A DNA stretch of 6,033 bases from Treponema sp. GTDB lineage: Bacteria; Spirochaetota; Spirochaetia; Treponematales; Breznakiellaceae. The position numbers and the translations under genes are program-made. The stretch covers positions 1-6,033 of the forward strand of contig JAISWN010000221.1 of assembly GCA_031271075.1 (NCBI GenBank), in the 5' to 3' direction. Under the pieces are notes generated by a model. It was not told where the DNA came from and did not search any database. It saw only the letters and a program-made list of their open reading frames with translations. Positions 1 through 5,012 of this stretch are shown piece after piece (position 1 is the stretch's first letter; each line of letters opens with the position of its first letter).

Positions 1-1
1 G

Positions 2-103
2 GCTAACTTTTTTGGGGGATTACGTTACGAAACGAGCCGCTACCTCCACGAAGACTGGCGCAGCCTGTTCCTGACTGTTTCGGGCAAGGCTCCAGATGGT
101 TGA
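2..103 (+). CDS. Possible C-terminal fragment of an unrecognised protein (cut by window edge)
   Basis: The frame starting at base 2 is open from the window edge to a TGA at 101-103. It reads about 33 residues, including the stretch RYETSRYLHEDWRSLF and ending GKAPDG. I do not recognise the family. It does not resemble the ATP-binding end of a YesM-type histidine kinase, the neighbour expected before a YesN-like regulator. It overlaps the first codons of the response regulator at 96. A 33-codon open frame could be chance, so this is weak. It matters mainly because these 95 bases stand where the missing start of the response regulator should be. Confidence 0.22.
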   Translation, partial: ANFFGGLRYETSRYLHEDWRSLFLTVSGKAPDG

Positions 104-845
104 ATTCGGAATTGCTGAAGGAATCAAAAACGGCGTTGACTGGGAAAGCCTGGGCTTTGAGGAAGTACAGATCGCCGGAGACGGCCTTGCGGGGCTGGTA
201 GCCGCCCGCGAGACGGCGCCGGATATTGTTCTTTCCGATGTCCGTATGCCCGGCATGGACGGCCTGGATTTTCTTCACGCCATAAAAGAACTTTTTCCCC
301 GGATAAAGGTAATCCTTATCTCAGGCTATGACGATTTTGAATACCTCCAGAAGGCCATACGTTACGGGGCCGACGCCTATGAACTGAAGCCGGTGAAGAT
401 ACAGAACCTCCTCCGGCTGGTGGAGGAGTTAAAGGGAAAAATTGCCGCCGAAAAGTCCGTCCCGGGGCCGGAAATCGCCGGAAAGCCCCCTCCCCCCCGT
501 TTTGCCGACAGCCGGGTTAGCCGGGCGGCGGAGTATGTACACACCCACCTTTCGGCGGATCTGAGTATCCGGGCCCTGGGGAAGGAACTCCGGATGAGCC
601 CCAATTACTTTTGCAGCCTTTTCAGGCAAAAGTCCGGCCTTACCTTTAACCGTTATGTAAAGCAAACCCGCCTGGAGGCGTCGGTGTACCTTCTGGAGCA
701 TACGGATCAGCGGATTTCGGAAATAGCGGACAATACGGGTTTTAAGGATTCTGTGTATTTTACCCAGGTCTTTAAAAAAACCTACAACTGCTCCCCCAGC
801 GAGTACCGGAAAAACAGCCGGGCCGGAAAGATCCCGGGAGGGTAG
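96..845 (+). CDS. AraC-family (YesN-like) response regulator, receiver domain lacking its N-terminus
   Basis: Encodes 249 residues: a CheY-like receiver (about 1-112), a proline-rich linker (about 122-135) and an AraC-type double helix-turn-helix DNA-binding domain (about 138-240, with ISEIADNTGFKDSVYFTQVF and the closing SPSEYRK). Visible receiver residues are the phosphoacceptor Asp48 in LSDVRMPGMDG, the switch Ser76 in ISGYDDFEY and Lys98 in LKPV. The family normally begins with a strand such as VLIVDDE followed by xxxREGIKNxVDW. Here recognisable homology starts at EFGIAEGIKNGVDW, so strand beta-1 and the Asp-Asp metal-binding pair are absent, and the upstream in-frame stop at 72-74 prevents simple extension. 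The ATG at 96 has only a weak AAGG ahead of it. The gene is probably 5'-truncated by rearrangement or assembly, so normal phosphorylation is doubtful. It is tightly linked to the solute-binding protein gene downstream and probably controls sugar or solute uptake genes. Confidence 0.85.
   Translation: MVEFGIAEGIKNGVDWESLGFEEVQIAGDGLAGLVAARETAPDIVLSDVRMPGMDGLDFLHAIKELFPRIKVILISGYDDFEYLQKAIRYGADAYELKPVKIQNLLRLVEELKGKIAAEKSVPGPEIAGKPPPPRFADSRVSRAAEYVHTHLSADLSIRALGKELRMSPNYFCSLFRQKSGLTFNRYVKQTRLEASVYLLEHTDQRISEIADNTGFKDSVYFTQVFKKTYNCSPSEYRKNSRAGKIPGG
836..842 (+). promoter_or_regulatory. Ribosome binding site for the solute-binding protein (GTG start)
   Basis: GGGAGGG lies inside the last codons of the response regulator, 4 nt before GTG at 847-849. 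It supports the GTG start over internal ATGs, and that start also gives a proper signal peptide. The TAG stop of the regulator ends at 845, so the two genes are likely translationally coupled. Confidence 0.7.
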
Positions 846-846
846 C

Positions 847-2118
847 GTGAAAAAATACCGGGGCTTCTTCCCGTTTTTGGCGATCCTCTGGCTCGGAATC
901 CTGCCGCCCCTCGGCGCCGGGGGAAGAGCCGCGGCGGGGAGTGAAAAGGCGGCGGACAAAAAGATAGACATGACCTTGATGATAGAAACCGATGCCGTCA
1001 GCCTCACCCGGGAAAAGGTGCTGCCCCTGGTCCGGGCCCGTTTTCCGGACATCAACATCAACTCTCGGATCAGGGACGACGCCCAGGTGGAAAACATCAT
1101 CAAAAATTCTTTTGTTTCCGGGGACCGTGTCGATTTGGTGCTTTTCTGGCCCCACCAGATGCGGACTTTTATCAACAATGGCATGGCTCTGGATCTGAGT
1201 CCCTACCTGGAGGCCGATCCCGCCTGGCGGGATTCCTGGATAGACGGGGTTCTTGAAGACGGCTGTTTTGACGGTAGAAATTACGCGGCGCCTTTCCGGA
1301 CAAGCTACCCCCTCCTGCAGGTTAACCGGGAACTGGCGGCCAGGGCGGGAGTTGAACTGAAGGATCAGTGGACCTGGGAGGAATTTGTCGATATCTGCGG
1401 AAAAATAAAAAGATACACCGGCGCTTATCCCCTGGGGATCAATTCCACCTGGAACTCCTGGCTGGTACGGAACGGTCTTATGCAGATATGGGACACCGGC
1501 GCCGAACTGGAAGCCTTTACCCGTGGGGAGATTCCCTTTACGGATCCCCGGGTAAAGAAGGTGTTTGAGAATGTCAAAACCCTTTATGACCGGGAGTACC
1601 TCTACCCCGGCAAGGCGGCCTTGACGGTTACCAACGATCAGGCCCTGGCCGGTTTTGCCCGGGGGAAAATAGCTATCCTGGCAAATGTAAACGGCAGCGC
1701 ATCGGTTACCATCAGCGGCATTGTGGCCGGCGCTTTTGAGACCGCCGTGGTAAGCTGGCCCAATATGGGAAAACCCGGGCAGGATCATCTGCTGGGGAGC
1801 AACGACGGCTACTTTATCCCCTCCAATTCCCGATACCCCGGCAGGGCGGTGGAAATATTAAAGTACCTTACCAGCCCGGAAATTCTCCGCCTCTATGCCG
1901 AAGAGGGGAAGATCATAACCTTTAAAAACATAAGCCCTTCAAACCCCGATTATCCCCTTTTCAGCAGGGATGCCGGAAAGGTTCATTCCGCGGAAATAGT
2001 CAACTACTCCTCCGAGTTAAACGACTATATCATTTACAATATCCCCGCCAATTATATACTCTACGGAGAGACCGTCTTAAAGGAGCTTGAGGCGCTGCGG
2101 AAAACCGTTAAGCCTTAG
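847..2118 (+). CDS. ABC-type extracellular solute-binding protein, probably sugar-binding (family 1)
   Basis: Encodes 423 residues with a GTG start. An N-terminal export signal is visible: KKYR, then a hydrophobic core at about 7-22, then a small-residue region GAGGRAAAG at about 23-31. There is no Cys, so this looks like a signal peptidase I substrate rather than a lipoprotein. The mature part has the layout of family 1 sugar-binding proteins: an early strand with a TREKVLPLVRARFPDI helix (about 54-69), DLVLFWP (96-102), LDLSPYLEADPAW (115-127), the hinge-region WTWEEFVDICGKIK (176-188), TDPRVKKVFENVKTLYDREY (232-251), ALAGFARGKIAIL (266-278), and a C-terminal GSNDGYFIP...AVEILKYLTSPE (317-344). 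It would bind a substrate, perhaps a sugar, in the periplasm. No permease or ATPase gene follows, so it may serve a distant transporter or act as the ligand-sensing partner of a membrane kinase for the upstream regulator. The ligand cannot be read from sequence. Confidence 0.88.
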   Translation: MKKYRGFFPFLAILWLGILPPLGAGGRAAAGSEKAADKKIDMTLMIETDAVSLTREKVLPLVRARFPDININSRIRDDAQVENIIKNSFVSGDRVDLVLFWPHQMRTFINNGMALDLSPYLEADPAWRDSWIDGVLEDGCFDGRNYAAPFRTSYPLLQVNRELAARAGVELKDQWTWEEFVDICGKIKRYTGAYPLGINSTWNSWLVRNGLMQIWDTGAELEAFTRGEIPFTDPRVKKVFENVKTLYDREYLYPGKAALTVTNDQALAGFARGKIAILANVNGSASVTISGIVAGAFETAVVSWPNMGKPGQDHLLGSNDGYFIPSNSRYPGRAVEILKYLTSPEILRLYAEEGKIITFKNISPSNPDYPLFSRDAGKVHSAEIVNYSSELNDYIIYNIPANYILYGETVLKELEALRKTVKP

Positions 2119-2124
2119 AAATTG

Positions 2125-2460
2125 ATGACCGAAGGAACCTGCCGCATCGTAAGGGCGATCCGCGCCGTGCCCCCGGGCAGGGTCTCCTGTTACCGGGATA
2201 TAGCCCTGGCCGCGGGCTTCCCCAACGGGGCCCGGCAGGTGGTGCGGGTTCTCCATACCCTGACGGACAAGGAGAAGCTCCCCTGGCACCGGATCATCCG
2301 GGCCGACGGCTTCATCGCCCTGCCCAGGGAGGAGGGCGGGCTCCTCCAGGCCAGGCTTCTGCGGGCCGAGGGGGTCCGCGTCTCCCGCCGGGCGGGGCCC
2401 AAACCCAGCCCCTCCGGCCTCTGGGTGGATCTGAAGCGGTACGGATTTTTTTCAGAATGA
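2125..2460 (+). CDS. Alkyltransferase-like (ATL) DNA-binding protein, MGMT-like domain with PWHR
   Basis: Encodes 111 residues from ATG 2125; an adjacent TTG at 2122 is in frame but less likely. The fold elements of the O6-alkylguanine-DNA alkyltransferase C-terminal domain are visible: PPGRVSCYRDIALAAG with the conserved Tyr (about residue 23), GARQVVRVL with the arginine finger (about Arg38), and PWHRIIRADG. The normal catalytic site is PCHR; here Trp54 replaces the methyl-accepting Cys. That is the hallmark of ATL proteins, which bind O6-alkylguanine without repairing it and hand the lesion to nucleotide excision repair. The short length, with no N-terminal MGMT domain, also fits ATL. It starts 6 bp after the solute-binding protein stop with no clear Shine-Dalgarno, so translational coupling is likely. 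It is GC-rich like its neighbours and appears functionally unrelated to them. Confidence 0.87.
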   Translation: MTEGTCRIVRAIRAVPPGRVSCYRDIALAAGFPNGARQVVRVLHTLTDKEKLPWHRIIRADGFIALPREEGGLLQARLLRAEGVRVSRRAGPKPSPSGLWVDLKRYGFFSE

Positions 2461-2479
2461 TTCACTAAAAACCGATAAT
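2451..2479 (+). promoter_or_regulatory. Putative promoter of flgF giving a leaderless transcript
   Basis: TTCAGA (2451-2456, 4/6 to TTGACA), a 17-bp spacer and GATAAT (2474-2479, 5/6 to TATAAT). The expected start, 7 nt after the -10 hexamer, is base 2486, the A of the flgF ATG. The same bases read ACCGATAA (2471-2478), 7/8 to the FliA/sigma-28 -10 GCCGATAA, but no TAAA lies at the right -35 position. No Shine-Dalgarno is present in 2461-2485. It overlaps the end of the ATL gene. Confidence 0.45.
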
Positions 2480-2485
2480 CAAAAC

Positions 2486-3340
2486 ATGGTAAGAGGATGG
2501 TATACCGGCGCCAGCGGCATGAGGGCCCAGCAGTGGCGGCTTGACGCGGTGGCGAACAACCTGGCGAACATAGACACCGGCGGTTACAAACGGGATGTGG
2601 CCGCCTTCAAAGCCTTTCCCGAACTGCTGCTGCGCCGGACCGATGACGACGGGGTCTACCTGCATCCCTTCGGCTCCGCCGACGCCGCCCCCATCATGGG
2701 AAGGCTGGGGACGGGGGTGGAACTCAACGAGCTTTACACCGCCTTCGATCAGGGGGCGCTTAAGGAAACCCAGAGTGATTTTGATCTTGCCCTGGACGGC
2801 AAGGGCTTCTTCGTGGTGGCTACCCCCTGGGGGGATCGTTACACCCGGAACGGCTCCTTCCAGTTGGGCAAGGAAGGTTACCTGGAAACCAAGGAAGGCT
2901 ACCCGGTGCTGGGGGAGAACGGCGCCCTCCGGGTCAAGGCCAACAACTTCCAGGTTGATAAAGACGGCCGGGTCTGGATCAACGCCGCCTACGCCGACGA
3001 TCCTTCCCTGATGATCTCCCGGGAGAACAACGCCTGGGACGAAACCGCCCTGCTGGATACCCTTAAAATCGTGGAATTCGACCTTGACCGGTATCTGAAA
3101 AAGCAGGGGTCCAGCCTCTACCGGGAAAGCGACACCTCCGGCCCCGCCCGGATCTTGGAAGCGGGAAGCCGGCCACGGGTGGTCCAGGGATTCACCGAGG
3201 CCTCCAACGTGGAGCCGGTGGCGGAAATGGTCCGCATGATCGAGGTCAATAGGGCCTACGAGGCGAACCAGAAACTTATTCAGACGGAAGACGCCATGCT
3301 GGGTACCCTTATCAACCAGGTAACCAGGCTGAACGGCTAA
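2486..3340 (+). CDS. flgF: Flagellar basal-body rod protein FlgF
   Basis: Encodes 284 residues, slightly longer than the enterobacterial protein of about 250. The N-terminal rod helix holds the family signature ANNLANIDTGGYKRD (23-37). The middle has the FlgE/F/G-type domain with LDGKGFFVV (103-111) and DRYTRNGSFQLGKEGYL (117-133). The C-terminal rod helix is VVQGFTEASNVEPVAEMVRMIEVNRAYEANQKLIQTED split across 232-269. FlgF forms a single-layer part of the proximal/distal rod, assembled beneath FlgG and exported by the flagellar type III system; in spirochaetes this rod sits in the periplasm. FlgF rather than FlgG is chosen because it precedes and diverges from the more canonical FlgG downstream, as in other treponemal clusters. 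No Shine-Dalgarno precedes the ATG. An alternative label is a FlgG paralogue. Confidence 0.9.
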   Translation: MVRGWYTGASGMRAQQWRLDAVANNLANIDTGGYKRDVAAFKAFPELLLRRTDDDGVYLHPFGSADAAPIMGRLGTGVELNELYTAFDQGALKETQSDFDLALDGKGFFVVATPWGDRYTRNGSFQLGKEGYLETKEGYPVLGENGALRVKANNFQVDKDGRVWINAAYADDPSLMISRENNAWDETALLDTLKIVEFDLDRYLKKQGSSLYRESDTSGPARILEAGSRPRVVQGFTEASNVEPVAEMVRMIEVNRAYEANQKLIQTEDAMLGTLINQVTRLNG

Positions 3341-3344
3341 GTTA

Positions 3345-3350
3345 GGGGAG
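3345..3350 (+). promoter_or_regulatory. Ribosome binding site of flgG
   Basis: GGGGAG ends 4 nt before the ATG at 3355-3357 in the 14-bp gap after flgF. It fixes the flgG start and contrasts with flgF, which has none. Confidence 0.7.
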
Positions 3351-3354
3351 TAAT

Positions 3355-4155
3355 ATGGTCAGGAGCTTATGGACAGGGGCCGCGGGCATGATAGGCCAGC
3401 AGGCCAACATCGACACGATTTCCAACAACCTTGCCAACGTGAACACTTCGGGCTTCAAAAAGATGCGGGCCGATTTTGAGGATCTGCTTTACCAGACCGT
3501 AAAGGTCGCGGGAACCCCGGCCACGGAGGACACGGTGGTTCCGGTGGGCGTCCAGATGGGCCACGGGGTCAAGATAGCCGCCACCCAGCGGATGTTCAGC
3601 CAGGGGGCTCTGCAGAACACGGAAAACGTCTACGACATGGCCATAAACGGGGAAGGCTTCTTCCGTATCCAGATGTACGACGGAAGCTGGGCCTATACCC
3701 GGGACGGGGCCTTTAAAATCGACGAAACCGGGCGGCTCGTGACCAGCAACGGTTACTGGGTGCTTCCGGATATTGTTATGCCCGAAGGTTTCCTTCCGGA
3801 GAAGATCACCGTCTCCAAGGACGGCCGGGTTTCGGTTCTGGTCCCCCAGATAGACGAAAACGCGCCGGTGGACGTGGGCAGGCTTGAACTCTACCGTTTC
3901 CCCAACCCCGTGGGCCTTACCGCGGTGGGGGAGAACCTCTTCAAGGTGAGCAACGCCTCAGGCGATCCTATCCCCGGCCGGCCCGGTTACGAGGGCATGG
4001 GGCAGATCGTCCACAAGTTCCTGGAGATGTCCAACGTGTCGGTAGTGCGGGAGATGGTGGATCTGATCGTGGCCCAGCGGGCCTACGAGTTCAAGTCCCG
4101 GACCATCCAGACCAGCGACAACATGCTCGGCACGGCAACCAGCCTGAAACGGTAG
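3355..4155 (+). CDS. flgG: Flagellar basal-body distal rod protein FlgG
   Basis: Encodes 266 residues, close to the usual length of about 260. The N-terminal rod motif is ISNNLANVNTSGFKKMRADF (22-41), followed by the FlgG-type element FEDLLYQTV (41-49). VGVQMGHGVKIAATQRMFSQGALQNTEN (64-91, cited as an interval) is the typical FlgG stretch. It is followed by AINGEGFFRI (96-105) and WAYTRDGAFKIDETGRLVTSNGY. The C-terminal helix carries FLEMSNVSVVREMVDLIVAQ (222-241) then RAYEFKSRTIQTSDNML. FlgG polymerises into the distal rod, exported through the flagellar type III apparatus. It lies 14 bp behind flgF with a clear Shine-Dalgarno, so co-transcription is very likely. No truncation or missing motif is seen. 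Confidence 0.95.
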   Translation: MVRSLWTGAAGMIGQQANIDTISNNLANVNTSGFKKMRADFEDLLYQTVKVAGTPATEDTVVPVGVQMGHGVKIAATQRMFSQGALQNTENVYDMAINGEGFFRIQMYDGSWAYTRDGAFKIDETGRLVTSNGYWVLPDIVMPEGFLPEKITVSKDGRVSVLVPQIDENAPVDVGRLELYRFPNPVGLTAVGENLFKVSNASGDPIPGRPGYEGMGQIVHKFLEMSNVSVVREMVDLIVAQRAYEFKSRTIQTSDNMLGTATSLKR

Positions 4156-4193
4156 TTTTTTGAGGGAGTAATAGAAGTGAGGAGTGAGGGCTT

Positions 4194-4652
4194 ATGGGTA
4201 GTCTTTCTGTCATAGGCGGTTATCCGCAAAATCAGGCTTTCGTGCCTTTCTCCGCGGCCTCTTCCGGCTCCCCGGCCTCCGATCCGCCGGCTTCTTCTTT
4301 CGCGGAACTTCTGGAAAGTGCGAAAAACCGGGCCGGGGAAGGGGGAAAGGAACCCGCCGGCATCCCTCCGCAAGGCGCCGGGTCCAAGCCCCTTATCGAC
4401 AAAACCGGCAAACTTTACGAGCAGTGCCTGGAACTGGAGACTTTTCTGGTCAAAACCCTGCTTTCCGGCATGAGGAACACGGTGCAGAAATCGGGCTTCA
4501 TTGACGAAGGCTTCGCCGGCAAGATGTACGAGGACATGCTCTGGGACGAGTACGCCAGGGATTTTACCAAAAACGCCGGCCTCGGTTTCGCCGATATGGC
4601 CTACCTGGAACTTACCGGCCAGCGGGGGAAAGTCCTGGCCGGCCATGGGTAA
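4194..4652 (+). CDS. FlgJ-type flagellar rod-binding protein (rod-binding domain only)
   Basis: Encodes 152 residues. The first 65 residues are low complexity (Ser/Pro/Ala/Gly rich) and probably disordered. Residues about 73-142 match the rod-binding domain of FlgJ: LYEQCLELETFLVKTLLSGM, then RNTVQKSGFIDEGFAGKMYEDMLWDEYARDF (in 94-124) and the closing AGLGFADMAYLEL. It lacks the C-terminal muramidase domain of the enterobacterial FlgJ. Single-domain forms are common in spirochaetes and alphaproteobacteria, where peptidoglycan cutting is done by another enzyme. It would cap and guide rod assembly in the periplasm. It starts 38 bp after flgG; AGGAG (4180-4184) or GAGGG (4186-4190) can serve as Shine-Dalgarno. 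It is the last gene before the composition changes, with the cassette boundary only about 50 bp downstream. Confidence 0.85.
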   Translation: MGSLSVIGGYPQNQAFVPFSAASSGSPASDPPASSFAELLESAKNRAGEGGKEPAGIPPQGAGSKPLIDKTGKLYEQCLELETFLVKTLLSGMRNTVQKSGFIDEGFAGKMYEDMLWDEYARDFTKNAGLGFADMAYLELTGQRGKVLAGHG

Positions 4653-4689
4653 GCGAAACGCAGGTTCGACTTCAGGGCGAGCTTGTTGA

Positions 4690-4713
4690 TTCGCATATAT
4701 ACTGTTATGCGAA
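4690..4713. repeat. Palindrome at the left boundary of the AT-rich insert
   Basis: TTCGCATA (4690-4697) and TATGCGAA (4706-4713) form an 8-bp perfect stem around an 8-nt loop. The second arm contains the proposed crossover core GTTATGC (4704-4710). TTCGCATA recurs at 5855-5862 next to the attC-like element. It may be the recombination target or a remnant of a preceding attachment site. As a terminator for the flagellar operon it is unconvincing, since no U-run follows directly. Confidence 0.55.
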
Positions 4714-4723
4714 ATGCGCCTTG
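4702..4723 (+). repeat. Left arm of the 22-bp inverted repeat bounding the insert
   Basis: This stretch (CTGTTATGCG...CGCCTTG) is the reverse complement of 5845-5866 with 21 of 22 matches; the single difference is A/G at 4714. It contains the GTTATGC core and its right end overlaps the -35 box of the cassette promoter. Confidence 0.85.
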
Positions 4724-4748
4724 ACATTTTTTGGAAATTGTGTAGGAT
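4721..4748 (+). promoter_or_regulatory. Strong sigma-70-like promoter of the cassette
   Basis: TTGACA (4721-4726, perfect -35), a 16-bp spacer and TAGGAT (4743-4748, 4/6 to TATAAT). A start near 4755 would leave a leader of about 14 nt containing AGGAG (4756-4760) 8 nt before the ATG of the HNH gene. It makes the insert independent of host transcription. Confidence 0.7.
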
Positions 4749-4768
4749 ACATCATAGGAGAATAGATT

Positions 4769-5002
4769 ATGTTGGATCATGATAAAGCAATGAAGTTATG
4801 GAATTCTGCCCTCGGAAAGTCAACAACAAAGGCTCGTGATTGTAAAAAGCGTCCAATTAATAAAGAAAGTTATGGACAAAAAGGCTCAGAATTTGGATGG
4901 GAAGTTCATCATAAACGTCCCAAAAATCAAGGTGGTACTGATGCCTTTGATAATTTACAGATTGTTCATGTTGTAACCCATGATGAAATTCACGGTAGAT
5001 AG
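4769..5002 (+). CDS. Small HNH nuclease-like protein
   Basis: Encodes 77 residues. The HNH/beta-beta-alpha-metal motif fills the C-terminus: WEVHHKRPKNQGGTDAFDNL (44-63), then QIVHVVTHDEIHGR (64-77). The likely general base is His48 (the second His of VHH, matching the usual DHI/DHK position), the structural residue Asn62 in DNL, and the last ligand His71 or His75. The N-terminal half (KLWNSALG, ARDC, INKESYG) resembles the W..xxG / DC.G..I.k..Yg pattern of small HNH proteins. There are no zinc-ribbon cysteines and no DNA-recognition domain. It could be a DNase, a toxin-like nuclease or a degraded homing-type enzyme; the substrate is unknown. ATG is supported by AGGAG 8 nt upstream and the promoter just before. 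Its stop codon overlaps the Shine-Dalgarno of the next gene, so the two are co-expressed. Confidence 0.75.
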   Translation: MLDHDKAMKLWNSALGKSTTKARDCKKRPINKESYGQKGSEFGWEVHHKRPKNQGGTDAFDNLQIVHVVTHDEIHGR

Positions 5003-5006
5003 GAGG
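5001..5006 (+). promoter_or_regulatory. Ribosome binding site that sets the start of the CAP lipoprotein
   Basis: A perfect AGGAGG overlaps the TAG stop of the HNH gene (5000-5002) and lies 6 nt before ATG 5013. It favours this start over an in-frame ATG at 4980 inside the HNH gene, and only the 5013 start puts the signal peptide at the N-terminus. Confidence 0.85.
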
Positions 5007-5012
5007 AAATCT

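Noticed and set aside
1..105. Positions 1-105 as a second attC tail ending in GTTGAAT
   Set aside because: GTTGAAT fits GTTRRRY, but upstream there is no matching RYYYAAC partner or paired inner boxes; only a weak CGAAAC/GTTTCG pairing is visible. Kept as a side note to the broken regulator, not as a feature.
429..1788. Long minus-strand open frames (429-1184 and 772-1788) opposite the regulator and solute-binding protein
   Set aside because: They are antisense to two genes with clear domain motifs, have no recognisable motifs themselves, and arise from GC-rich codon bias.
2595..3011. Alternative + strand frame inside flgF
   Set aside because: Pro/Ser/Trp-rich shadow translation inside a strongly supported flagellar gene.
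4083..4727. Minus-strand 214-codon frame opposite the rod-binding gene
   Set aside because: It runs antisense to a well-supported gene, crosses the composition boundary, and shows no family motif.
4980..5012. Earlier in-frame start of the CAP gene at 4980
   Set aside because: It would lie inside the HNH gene, add 11 charged residues before the signal peptide, and ignore the AGGAGG placed 6 nt before ATG 5013.
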